Shown here piece after piece: positions 1 through 8,237 of a stretch of 64,000 bases of DNA. This DNA is from Prochlorococcus sp. AG-436-C05 (GTDB lineage: Bacteria > Cyanobacteriota > Cyanobacteriia > PCC-6307 > Cyanobiaceae). The notes below the pieces were generated by a model that was not told where the DNA came from, ran no database searches, and saw nothing but the letters and a program-made list of their open reading frames with translations. A program made the translations under genes and the position numbers. The stretch spans positions 62,001 through 126,000 of the forward strand of contig QCPB01000001.1 in NCBI GenBank assembly GCA_003209795.1. Direction: 5' to 3'. The first letter of the stretch is position 1; each line of letters opens with the position of its first letter.

Positions 1-719
1 CCTTTTATTAATTCAATAAGATCCCCATCTATATCAGATAAATATCTACTAGCTTCCTTTAAATATGATCCAGATAAATCGATACCTTTAATTTTTTCCT
101 CTGGGAAAGCATATCTTAATTGTTTAAGTGTTCTTCCTGAACCAGTAGCAACATCAACAATTTTTATTGAACTTTTTTTTCTATCACTAAAATTGATTAA
201 ACCTTCTTTAAGTGGCTTTATAATTCTTCTTCTCATTGCATCTGCACTTCCATTGAAAAGTATATCCACTTGTAAATCATATATACTGGCAGAAAAATCG
301 GATAAATAGCCATCCGTTTGATGGTGGAAGTTTCTTAAGTAATATTTTGGATAATTATCTTTGTCAATAGATTTAGGTAGATCATCATATTGCTCCTTTC
401 TACGTCTATTCCATATATTTGGCATATCAAACCAAATTTTTGGATACTGGGTTAAATATCTAAGCCAAGGTTCATCGAATAATAATTTCATAGGATATAT
501 ATTTTTTTCTGCATCAGTCCAATCTTCATCCCTCAAAGTATCCATAGAATTTTGAATTTTTATTAATAGATTTTTATCTAAATTAAATTCTGAAAGTTCG
601 CTATCAGGAAGGATAAAGTTCATTATTCTGGAACTAATTTCTTTATGGGCAAGGCCAGCTATGCTTTTACCTTGCTGTAAAGTCTTATATGCAATTTTTG
701 AAAGATTTTCTCTTGCCAT
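1..719 (-). CDS. SAM-dependent methyltransferase-like protein (3' part cut by window edge)
   Basis: Leftward reading frame opening at ATG 719 (MARENLSKIAYKTLQQGK) and running without a stop off the left edge, so the C-terminus is missing and the ORF track omits it. About 239 codons are visible. After a long N-terminal region rich in aromatic residues (around LRYLTQYPKIWFDMP) comes a class I methyltransferase motif I, VDVATGSGRTL, followed by an acidic strand end GIDLSG typical of SAM ribose binding. The substrate cannot be told from sequence. It lies 103 bp downstream of glnA on the same strand. The methyltransferase fold is well supported; the specific function is unknown. Confidence 0.75.
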   Translation of the reverse strand, partial: MARENLSKIAYKTLQQGKSIAGLAHKEISSRIMNFILPDSELSEFNLDKNLLIKIQNSMDTLRDEDWTDAEKNIYPMKLLFDEPWLRYLTQYPKIWFDMPNIWNRRRKEQYDDLPKSIDKDNYPKYYLRNFHHQTDGYLSDFSASIYDLQVDILFNGSADAMRRRIIKPLKEGLINFSDRKKSSIKIVDVATGSGRTLKQLRYAFPEEKIKGIDLSGSYLKEASRYLSDIDGDLIELIK

Positions 720-822
720 TTTTAAATTTATATATGTATATTCCAACAAATAAAAAATCAATTTGAGATTAATTTGTGATATTTCTCAAATTGATTAATT
801 TAAATTTTTTTTTAGTATTTAA

Positions 823-2244
823 TTATGCGTCATAATACATAAAGAATTCATGAGGATGAGGCCTTTGTCTTAATTGCTGAACTTCTTCATATTTAATATC
901 GATAAAATTATCTATAAAGTCTTCAGTAAATACTCCACCGGCCAATAAATAATCTTTATCTGCTTTAAGTGCATTAAGTGAATCGTTTAGTGATGATGGA
1001 ACTGTATCAATTTTTGCAAGTTGTTCTGCTGGTAATTCAAATAAGTCCACATCAACACCATCTCCTGGATCAATTTGATTTTTGATTCCATCAATACCCG
1101 CTAACATCATTACGGAGAAAGCTAAATATGGATTAGCAAGAGCATCTCCTGATCTAAACTCTAATCTTTTGGCTTTTGGACTTGGTCCTGTTAAGGGTAT
1201 TCTTACAGCGGCAGACCTATTACCCTCTGAGTACACTAAATTAACTGGCGCCTCAAATCCTGGTACTAATCTTTTATAACTATTTGTCGTTGGATTAGTA
1301 AATGCTAGGAATGAAGGAGCATGCTTAAGTATCCCTCCGATATACCACCTTGCAGTTTGAGATAAGTTTGCATAAGCACCTTCTCCAAAAAACAGCGGTT
1401 GACCACTTTTCCATAAACTTTGGTGGACATGCATTCCTGTACCATTATCGTTAAAAACCGGTTTGGGCATAAAGGTTGCAGTCTTACCATATTTCTTTGC
1501 TACGTTTCTTACTACATATTTATATGTCATAACATTATCAGCTGAATTTATTAAAGAATCAAATTTCATTCCAAGTTCGTGTTGACCTGCTCCTGCAACT
1601 TCATGATGATGTTTTTCTGTTGGTATTCCTAATTCACCCATAAGAAGAAGCATTTCTGATCTGATATCTTGTGCAGTATCATTTGGTGAAACTGGAAAAT
1701 AACCTTCTTTGTATTGAATTTTGTATCCTAAATTTCCTCCCTCTTCTATCCTCCCAGTGTTCCATGGAGCTTCAATAGTATCTACGCTATAAAAACAAGA
1801 TCCCTCTTTTGAGTCATATCTGACATCATCAAATAAGAAGAATTCTGGTTCTGGTCCAAAGAATGCTGTATCTGCTATACCAGTAGACTCTAAGTATTTT
1901 AAAGCCTTTTGTGCAAGCGATCTTGGACATCTATCATAAGGTTCTCCACTTCTTGGCTCTTGAATAGAGCAAATCATACTTAAGGTTTTGTGTTTATAAA
2001 AGGGATCAATCCAAGCTGTACTTGCATCTGGCACCATTGACATGTCAGAAGCATTAATAGCCTTCCACCCTCTTATTGAAGATCCATCAAATGCAAGTCC
2101 CTCTGTAAATGAATCCTCATCTATCATGTCTGAGGTTAATGTTAAATGTTGCCATTTTCCATGAATGTCTGTGAATTTCAAATCGATGAGTTCAATTCCT
2201 TCATCTTTAATTTGACTTAGAACATCTTGGGAAGATTTTACCAT
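823..2244 (-). CDS. glnA: Glutamine synthetase type I
   Basis: Cytoplasmic ATP-dependent ligation of ammonia to glutamate, the entry step of the GS-GOGAT pathway. The 473-aa length is normal for the dodecameric GSI family. Visible signatures are DGSSIRGW (53-60), the metal/glutamate site PEPEFFLFD (131-139), [12 protein letters not shown] (212-223), [11 protein letters not shown] (268-278) and the NRSAAVRIP active-site loop. The usual adenylylation loop tyrosine (NLYDLP in enterobacteria) is replaced by Phe402 in DLFELP, so control by adenylylation is not expected. Upstream is a well-spaced NtcA-type promoter, indicating nitrogen control. Start at ATG 2244 fits family length. Confidence 0.97.
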   Translation of the reverse strand: MVKSSQDVLSQIKDEGIELIDLKFTDIHGKWQHLTLTSDMIDEDSFTEGLAFDGSSIRGWKAINASDMSMVPDASTAWIDPFYKHKTLSMICSIQEPRSGEPYDRCPRSLAQKALKYLESTGIADTAFFGPEPEFFLFDDVRYDSKEGSCFYSVDTIEAPWNTGRIEEGGNLGYKIQYKEGYFPVSPNDTAQDIRSEMLLLMGELGIPTEKHHHEVAGAGQHELGMKFDSLINSADNVMTYKYVVRNVAKKYGKTATFMPKPVFNDNGTGMHVHQSLWKSGQPLFFGEGAYANLSQTARWYIGGILKHAPSFLAFTNPTTNSYKRLVPGFEAPVNLVYSEGNRSAAVRIPLTGPSPKAKRLEFRSGDALANPYLAFSVMMLAGIDGIKNQIDPGDGVDVDLFELPAEQLAKIDTVPSSLNDSLNALKADKDYLLAGGVFTEDFIDNFIDIKYEEVQQLRQRPHPHEFFMYYDA

Positions 2245-2266
2245 TGCTTTTAAAATACCTTCTATG

Positions 2267-2308
2267 AAATTAATTAGTTAATGTTTCTTATTATGTATCA
2301 TTGATAAC
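2267..2308 (-). promoter_or_regulatory. Putative NtcA-activated promoter of glnA
   Basis: Read leftward, the sequence contains GTT-ATCAATGA-TAC (2308 to 2295), one base from the NtcA consensus GTA-N8-TAC. Exactly 22 nt further comes TAATTT (2272 to 2267), which fits the TAN3T -10 box. This is the usual layout of NtcA class II promoters, and glnA is a classical NtcA target. The site match and spacing are seen directly; NtcA binding is inferred. Confidence 0.7.
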
Positions 2309-2459
2309 TTTTTTCAACACTTGAGCTCTTCTTTTAGTATTTCAAGTTATATGTTTAGAATTTATTTAGTTAATTATTTAAATTGAATTAATTTCGTTAA
2401 AGAAATATCGATTATGTGACTATATTAGTCTAAGTTTAAAAGTAATACTTTAAAAGGCT

Positions 2460-3644
2460 TTGACAGAAGCAAAACTAATTTCGAGTTTAAATGAGGAGAA
2501 TTTATCTTATCTCTCTAAAACTTATGTTCCTTCAAGACTTTTACTAGGCCCTGGACCATCTAATGCGCATCCTGATGTTTTAAAAGCATTATCTCTTAAT
2601 CCTATTGGACATTTAGATGAGGCATACATAAATTTAATGTCAGAGGTTCAAAAACTTCTTAGATATACATGGCAGTGTAATAATCGTCTTACACTGCCAA
2701 TGAGTGGAACTGGAAGTGCAGCAATGGAAGCTTCTATTGCTAACTTTATAGAACAGGGTGAAAGGATATTAGTAGCGAAAAATGGATATTTTGGAGAACG
2801 ATTGGTTGATATGGCAACAAGATATAAAGCCGAAGTATCTGTTATCGAAAAAAATTGGGGAGAATCTTTTTCTTATGAAGAAATTAAAAATGCAATAGAA
2901 ACCAACAAACCTTCTATTTTTGCAATAGTACATGCAGAAACATCAACAGGCGTATTACAACCTTTACATGGAATAGGTGAGTTATGTAAAAAAAATAATT
3001 GTTTATTTTTAGTGGATGCTGTTACATCATTAGGTGCTATAGAACTTTTAATCGATGATTGGGGAATTGATATTGCATACAGTTGTTCTCAAAAAGGCTT
3101 AAGTTGTCCTCCTGGATTAAGTCCTCTCACCATAAACAAAAGAGCCGAGGATAAACTTAGTTCAAGAAAATCTAAAGTTCCAAATTGGTATTTAGATTTA
3201 ACTCTTTTAAATAAATATTGGGGTTCTGATCGCGTATACCATCATACAGCTCCAGTAAATATGAATTTTGCAATAAGGGAAGGTTTAAGAATAATAGCTA
3301 GTGAAGGTTTATATAATATATGGGAAAGGCATAAAACTAATGCGAATAAATTATGGAGTGGTCTTGAGAACTTAGGTTTCGAATTACACGTATCTAAGGA
3401 TTATCGACTTCCTACCCTTACTACAGTTAAGATTCCAAATTCAATTGATGGAGATTCATTTAGAAATCACCTTCTAAAAAACTTTGGAATTGAAATAGGA
3501 AATGGATTAGGAGAATTGTCAGGTAAAGTATGGAGAATAGGATTAATGGGATTTAATTCTAGTGAAGAGAATGTTGAAAGATTATTAAATCTTTTTGATA
3601 CAGAAATGAAAAAGTTTTCTATTTTTGACTCCTCAACTTTTTAA
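2460..3644 (+). CDS. Class V aminotransferase, alanine/serine-glyoxylate type
   Basis: PLP-dependent aminotransferase of 394 aa, probably acting on alanine or serine with glyoxylate and so serving photorespiratory glyoxylate removal. The N-terminus has LLLGPGPSNAHPDVL, the family's conserved entry motif; the PLP pyridine-binding aspartate is in FLVDAVTSLG and the Schiff-base lysine is K212 in YSCSQKGLSCPPG. It starts with TTG. Cyanobacterial relatives carry an old label, 'soluble hydrogenase small subunit', which nothing in this sequence supports. Its last 26 bases overlap the convergent tadA gene. The exact amino donor cannot be read from sequence. Confidence 0.88.
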   Translation: MTEAKLISSLNEENLSYLSKTYVPSRLLLGPGPSNAHPDVLKALSLNPIGHLDEAYINLMSEVQKLLRYTWQCNNRLTLPMSGTGSAAMEASIANFIEQGERILVAKNGYFGERLVDMATRYKAEVSVIEKNWGESFSYEEIKNAIETNKPSIFAIVHAETSTGVLQPLHGIGELCKKNNCLFLVDAVTSLGAIELLIDDWGIDIAYSCSQKGLSCPPGLSPLTINKRAEDKLSSRKSKVPNWYLDLTLLNKYWGSDRVYHHTAPVNMNFAIREGLRIIASEGLYNIWERHKTNANKLWSGLENLGFELHVSKDYRLPTLTTVKIPNSIDGDSFRNHLLKNFGIEIGNGLGELSGKVWRIGLMGFNSSEENVERLLNLFDTEMKKFSIFDSSTF

Positions 3645-4086
3645 ACCATAGCTGTAAACTTTCTTTGCATTCTTCTTCCAAAATGCCTCCTATAACTTCC
3701 ATCTTATGATGAGAGCTTTTATGCTTAGATAAATCAATTGAACCTCCTAAGCCGCCTCTTTTAGTATCACAAGCTCCATATATAACTCTTCCCATTCTGG
3801 CCTGTATTAATACTGAAGCACACATTGTACATGGTTCCAAATTAGTTATCATTTGACATTCATTAAATCTCCAATCATTTTTTAGTAAAGAAGCCTGTTT
3901 AAGTGCAATTATCTCTGCATGACCTAAAGGATCATTATTAGAATTCCTATTATTAGAACCTCTACCTATACACCTTCCCTTCTCATTAATTACTACAGCG
4001 CTTATAGGTAACTCTATGTTTCCAACTTCTTTAGATCTTCGTAATATAAATTTCATCCATTGAATATATTCTGAATGTGTATTCAA
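3619..4086 (-). CDS. tadA: tRNA-specific adenosine deaminase
   Basis: Converts A34 to inosine in the tRNA-Arg(ACG) anticodon. The 155-aa protein has the zinc-dependent cytidine/deoxycytidylate deaminase signature: HAE (H56, E58 as proton shuttle) and PCTMC (C86, C89), followed by the TadA-type segment ALIQARMGRVIYGACDTKRGG (here SVLIQARMGRVIYGACD). An essential translation enzyme in bacteria. The 3' end overlaps the convergent aminotransferase by 26 bp. A guanine deaminase or other family member is less likely given the GRVIYGACDTKRGG block. Confidence 0.9.
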   Translation of the reverse strand: MNTHSEYIQWMKFILRRSKEVGNIELPISAVVINEKGRCIGRGSNNRNSNNDPLGHAEIIALKQASLLKNDWRFNECQMITNLEPCTMCASVLIQARMGRVIYGACDTKRGGLGGSIDLSKHKSSHHKMEVIGGILEEECKESLQLWFKKLRSQK

Positions 4087-4164
4087 CTTATTTGTACAAA
4101 ATTTCTATTTCTATTTTAAAAAAAATAATTCATTTAACAAGATTATCAATAAACTAACTAATAG

Positions 4165-5565
4165 ATGTTTCTTCGAATGACTAACGATCTAATTAATAAA
4201 AAAGATATATACTTCCCAAATTATTCAGGGTCTAATGAAAATCTTAATTCTCTATTAAATAAAACATCTCAAATTATTTGTAGTTGGTTTTCAAATTCAG
4301 AAAAATATGGACCTTTTCCTATTGACGAGGAATTTAAATACCACATGCCAACTGAAAATGGTAATTCTCCAGAAGATTTGTTCTCTGAGATAGAAACTCT
4401 AATGTTGAATTCCTTTAATCCTTTACATCCAGGATCTCTTGCCCACCTTGATCCTCCACCCTTAATTTTCTCAATATTGGGAGATTTAATTGCAGCTGCG
4501 TTAAATAATAATTTGCTAGCTTATGAATTATCTCCTAGTATTTCTGATCTTGAAGAGTCATTATTTAGATGGTTATCAAAAAAAATTGGTTTTGGTGATT
4601 ATTCAGGTGGTATAGCTGCAAGTGGAGGGACATTAAGTAATTTAAATGCTCTTATTGCTGCTAGAGACAATGCTGGACTAAGTTCAGATCCCAATGCAGC
4701 ATTCCTAATAAGTGACGAAGCACATTCTTCATTTATAAAGTGTGCGAAAATTATGGGTCTTCATGAAAATAACCTTATCAAGGTAAAAACTGATAATAAA
4801 GGTTCTATGGATTTAAAATATCTTAAAAAAACAATAAAAAAATGTTCAAAATTAAATAAAAAAATTTTTTCAATAGTTGCTACTCTTGGTACCACAATAA
4901 GAGGGGCATTAGATCCAATAGAAGGTATTGGGGAAATCTGCAAAAATAATAATATATGGCTACACATCGATGGATCTATAGGAGGTATTTTTTCAATAAC
5001 TAACATACCCATAAATGGTTTAAAAAATATTAACTGTGCTAACTCGATTACAATAAATCCTCAAAAAATACTTGGTATAACAAAAACATCTTCTATATTA
5101 TTGGTTTCTAATATGGAATATTTAAAAAATACTTTTTCAACAGGATTACCATATATTTCTTCAAAAAGTAATTTCCTAGATAGGGGAGAACTAGGTTTAC
5201 AAGGATCTAGACCTGCTGAAGTTATTAAATTATGGCTAGGATTAAGATTTTTAGGTATTAAAGGAATAGAGGATATCTTAAAATCATCAATTGATAAAAA
5301 AATTTATTTAGAGAAAAATCTAAATAGTAAAAAATATGAAATATATTCTGGACCTTTACATATAATATCATTCCTTCCAAAAGGAATGAATATAAAAGAT
5401 TCGAATTCTTGGACGCAGATCAACAGAATTAAACTCCTAAAAAATAATTTCATGCTTTCTAGACCAGAATTTAAAGGAAAATATTTTTTAAGAGCTGTTA
5501 TGGGCAACTATAATACAAGCGAATCTCATATCGGAGATCTAGTAAAAATATTAAATTCTATATAA
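4165..5565 (+). CDS. Group II pyridoxal-phosphate-dependent decarboxylase family protein
   Basis: A 466-aa member of the glutamate/aromatic/diaminobutyrate decarboxylase fold. Family landmarks are HPGSLAHLDPP near residue 88, the AASGGTLSNLNAL loop, SDEAHSSF, the PLP aspartate D269 in WLHIDGSIGGIF, and the likely Schiff-base lysine K301 in NPQKILG. The histidine that normally precedes this lysine (HK) is a glutamine here, and the stacking segment is otherwise weakly conserved, so the substrate is uncertain. ATG 4165 and ATG 4177 are both possible starts. The stop codon overlaps the start of the following 45-aa membrane gene. Confidence 0.8.
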   Translation: MFLRMTNDLINKKDIYFPNYSGSNENLNSLLNKTSQIICSWFSNSEKYGPFPIDEEFKYHMPTENGNSPEDLFSEIETLMLNSFNPLHPGSLAHLDPPPLIFSILGDLIAAALNNNLLAYELSPSISDLEESLFRWLSKKIGFGDYSGGIAASGGTLSNLNALIAARDNAGLSSDPNAAFLISDEAHSSFIKCAKIMGLHENNLIKVKTDNKGSMDLKYLKKTIKKCSKLNKKIFSIVATLGTTIRGALDPIEGIGEICKNNNIWLHIDGSIGGIFSITNIPINGLKNINCANSITINPQKILGITKTSSILLVSNMEYLKNTFSTGLPYISSKSNFLDRGELGLQGSRPAEVIKLWLGLRFLGIKGIEDILKSSIDKKIYLEKNLNSKKYEIYSGPLHIISFLPKGMNIKDSNSWTQINRIKLLKNNFMLSRPEFKGKYFLRAVMGNYNTSESHIGDLVKILNSI

Positions 5566-5702
5566 TGGATATTAAGAGGCAAAAATTTATTGCAATATTA
5601 ACTGGATTCATTTCAATTAGTATATGTATAGTTTACTTACTTTTGATAACAGTTTTTGATTTCAGAGATTATATAAATGATCATCTATCTAATATCACTT
5701 AA
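5565..5702 (+). CDS. Small single-span membrane protein
   Basis: A 45-aa frame below the ORF-track cutoff, starting at the ATG that overlaps the decarboxylase stop (TAATG). It reads as a charged N-terminus (MDIKRQK), one hydrophobic segment (about residues 8-31, FIAILTGF...LLLITVF) and a polar tail DFRDYINDHLSNIT. The translational coupling to the upstream gene and the coherent membrane topology support a real gene. Its last 8 bases overlap the 3' end of the convergent GTPase gene. I do not recognise a named family; the function is unknown. Confidence 0.65.
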   Translation: MDIKRQKFIAILTGFISISICIVYLLLITVFDFRDYINDHLSNIT

Positions 5703-7194
5703 TAGATGGAGGCAATTTATTACGAGATTGATAATACTTATTTATATCTAGCTTTAAAATAGCCTCTTTTATAAAACTATTTAGAAGCACTTCTCTTTTA
5801 TTTATTTTATAAATATTATCAACTACTTCTTGTATTCCATCGTCACCCCAATGTTGTCCATTTTTAAAATATTCAATTAAAGTAAGTCCTACTATTTTAA
5901 TTAACCAACCTGCAGTAATAGATTGTATAGATTTTGATATAAATATAGTTGTAAAATTTGATGATAGGGCAGATGAAATAATTGATATACCTCCTTTTAT
6001 GATTCCCAGTCTTACTAATGCTGTGAGGATTTCTTTAGATAAATTCACTGCATCTTTCTTCGTTATATTTAAATCATAAATTTTCGATATTTCAATTATC
6101 ATTTGAACGTTTACTGTAGTTGTAGTCAAAAAATCTACACCAGGTAGAGGATTAACAAGTACAGCTCCACCTGTTATCCATATATATTTATTTATTACTT
6201 TAGTTGCTGTTAAATGGCGTTGTTCTGATATGAATTTTTTACTTTTAATTCCTAATTTATTTGATCGGAAAAGAATGTTATCAGCCATCAATTCTTCGCC
6301 ATTATTATCCAATGTCGTAATTATCTCAATGAATAAATTGCTAACATCTTGGGACTTGTAAAAAATATCTGAATCTTTGATTTTAGGTGATTGAGGAAAA
6401 GCGATTGTTTTAACCACTGCAATATTATTTTGTATAGAGGAGGTAATTTTCATTATGTTTTCTTGAATTATGTGGTTATCATCTTTAGATCTTAAGTCAC
6501 ATTTATTTAATACAATAATTATCTTTTTTCCTATTTTTAAAAATTTTTTTATTAGATAATCTTCGTATTTATTAATGTCTTGATCTAATACAAATAAAAT
6601 TAGATCAGAGTTTGAGGCCTGTAAAATCGTTAATTTTTCCCTCTCTTCACCTTTAGTAGAGGGTTCAAATAATCCTGGGGTATCAATAATGTTAATATTC
6701 CTTTTTAAAATAGGTATTCTAATCTTATAACTCTTTATTTCCTTGGTTGTGCCAATAGTTGGTGATGTCTTGCCGATAATATTATTTAACAATGCTCTTG
6801 CTATTGATGTTTTACCTGATGAACCAGCACCAAAAAGAGTCACATTATAGTCTCCTGTTTTTAATTGAGACTCTAACTTATTTTTTTCATAATTAATTAA
6901 ATCAAATTTTACTTTATCATTAATCTTTTTATTAATTTCTTCAATACTATTGAGACTAATTTTTGCTGCTCCAAATTTATTTTTAAATGAAAGTCTTTTC
7001 TTTTTATTTCTATAAATAACTTTATAAAGTATTTTCTTAAACTTTCTTTTATCTATATAGTAAGTAGTGAAACATAATATCAGTAGTAGTAATAATGAAT
7101 ATATATTTATTAGTCTATTTAAAATTAAAAATAAAATATATATAAATATTATTACTAGAAAATATTTAAGATATTTCAATTTAATGTTAATCAT
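5695..7194 (-). CDS. Membrane-anchored GTPase with DUF697-like C-terminus
   Basis: 499 aa. Two N-terminal hydrophobic segments (about 8-48) precede a TRAFAC-class GTPase domain: P-loop GAGSSGKTS (122-130), switch II DTPG and the guanine-specificity motif NKCD. The C-terminal third, with GGAVLVNPLPGVDFLTTTTVNVQMI, resembles the membrane-associated DUF697/YcjF-type region found in cyanobacterial GTPases. It starts 8 bp inside the end of lspA and is probably co-transcribed with it. Role unknown; an envelope or thylakoid membrane function is only a guess from topology. Confidence 0.82.
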   Translation of the reverse strand: MINIKLKYLKYFLVIIFIYILFLILNRLINIYSLLLLLILCFTTYYIDKRKFKKILYKVIYRNKKKRLSFKNKFGAAKISLNSIEEINKKINDKVKFDLINYEKNKLESQLKTGDYNVTLFGAGSSGKTSIARALLNNIIGKTSPTIGTTKEIKSYKIRIPILKRNINIIDTPGLFEPSTKGEEREKLTILQASNSDLILFVLDQDINKYEDYLIKKFLKIGKKIIIVLNKCDLRSKDDNHIIQENIMKITSSIQNNIAVVKTIAFPQSPKIKDSDIFYKSQDVSNLFIEIITTLDNNGEELMADNILFRSNKLGIKSKKFISEQRHLTATKVINKYIWITGGAVLVNPLPGVDFLTTTTVNVQMIIEISKIYDLNITKKDAVNLSKEILTALVRLGIIKGGISIISSALSSNFTTIFISKSIQSITAGWLIKIVGLTLIEYFKNGQHWGDDGIQEVVDNIYKINKREVLLNSFIKEAILKLDINKYYQSRNKLPPSIK

Positions 7195-7654
7195 GTTTTT
7201 GTCCTAATTTAAAAAGATTATATAAAATCAAAACGAAACCAATATTAATTGAAACGTCGGCAATATTAAATACAGCAAAATTAATAAAGTTTAAATTTAT
7301 AAAATCTACAACATAACCTTTATATATTCTATCGAGTCCGTTCCCCATTGTTCCTCCAAGAATAAAACTATAACTAAAGAGATCTATAGTTTTATTAATA
7401 TTATTTTTAAATATAAAATATATAAGTACTAAAGAAAAAAAAATACTTATTGTAGATAAAAAGATTCTACTTCCGTTAAATATATTAAAAGCTGCTCCAT
7501 AATTCTCTAAGTAGTCTATGGTAAATAATATTAGGTCCTTGTTTATTATAGATTTATAATTTATGCTTATTATATATTTACTGAACTGATCTATAAAACA
7601 AATTAATAAACTTAAGAAGATAAAATATAATCTAAGTGGTTTAATGTTAATCAT
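7187..7654 (-). CDS. lspA: Lipoprotein signal peptidase (signal peptidase II)
   Basis: Aspartyl membrane protease that removes signal peptides from prolipoproteins. The 155-aa protein has four hydrophobic segments and both catalytic motifs, NGLDR (D108) and FNIADVSI (D133), with the family's NYGAAFNIF segment near residue 51. Start ATG overlaps the bioY stop by 4 bases and its end overlaps the GTPase start by 8, giving a tight bioY-lspA-GTPase operon. A lipobox-bearing LptC-like protein later in this window is one plausible substrate. Confidence 0.92.
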   Translation of the reverse strand: MINIKPLRLYFIFLSLLICFIDQFSKYIISINYKSIINKDLILFTIDYLENYGAAFNIFNGSRIFLSTISIFFSLVLIYFIFKNNINKTIDLFSYSFILGGTMGNGLDRIYKGYVVDFINLNFINFAVFNIADVSINIGFVLILYNLFKLGQKHD

Positions 7655-8223
7655 TTTTTCTTATATTTAATATAATTAACTGGTTTTATTATTAAGGATA
7701 AAGGTATTAGCATCAACAAATGAAATCCTATCTTGCCTAAAGAATAACTTGATAAATTATATATAAATGAACTCAACTTATTGTAATAAAACATTTGTAT
7801 AAAACTATAAATAATTCCACTAATATGCATTGCTGTTATAGCTAAAATTCCAGATTTTATAAAGTCAAAAGTCTGAATTTTATTTTTTATATTTAACTTA
7901 CCAATTATTTTTATTAATGGGTAGATTCCTATTAAATATCCAAAATTTGGAGTCAGTAAATAGCCTAGAGAACCACCTTGATGAAATATTGGAATTAAAA
8001 ATAAACCTAAATAAAGATAAATACTAAATGCTATATAAACTACTTTTCTATTAAAAATAAGCGTAGTCATAATAATTGTTGGTATTTGCCATGTAATTGG
8101 TATTTCTAAACCATTGTTCAAATTATTTGAATCATGAATGGGAACAATAACTGGAATCATGGTAGAAATAAATATGGCCTGAAGGCTAATTAATATCTCA
8201 ATAACTTTTATATAATTGAGCAT
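7651..8223 (-). CDS. bioY: BioY-family biotin transporter substrate-binding subunit
   Basis: A 190-aa hydrophobic protein with about six membrane segments and the BioY-like sequence GYLLTPNFGYLIG, which matches the conserved substrate-pocket region of ECF S components for biotin. No EcfA or EcfT energy-coupling genes are nearby; solitary BioY proteins are known, so it may work alone or with a distant module. It sits 14 bp downstream of the permease gene and overlaps lspA. Biotin specificity is inferred from family resemblance. Confidence 0.75.
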   Translation of the reverse strand: MLNYIKVIEILISLQAIFISTMIPVIVPIHDSNNLNNGLEIPITWQIPTIIMTTLIFNRKVVYIAFSIYLYLGLFLIPIFHQGGSLGYLLTPNFGYLIGIYPLIKIIGKLNIKNKIQTFDFIKSGILAITAMHISGIIYSFIQMFYYNKLSSFIYNLSSYSLGKIGFHLLMLIPLSLIIKPVNYIKYKKK

Positions 8224-8237
8224 GATTAAAATTATAT

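Noticed and set aside
361-555. 64-aa rightward ORF near the left edge
   Set aside because: Lies entirely inside the leftward methyltransferase frame and has no coherent protein features.
2460-3644. 'Soluble hydrogenase small subunit' as annotation of the class V aminotransferase
   Set aside because: The PLP lysine and fold motifs are those of alanine/serine-glyoxylate aminotransferases; there is no metal-cluster motif of hydrogenases.
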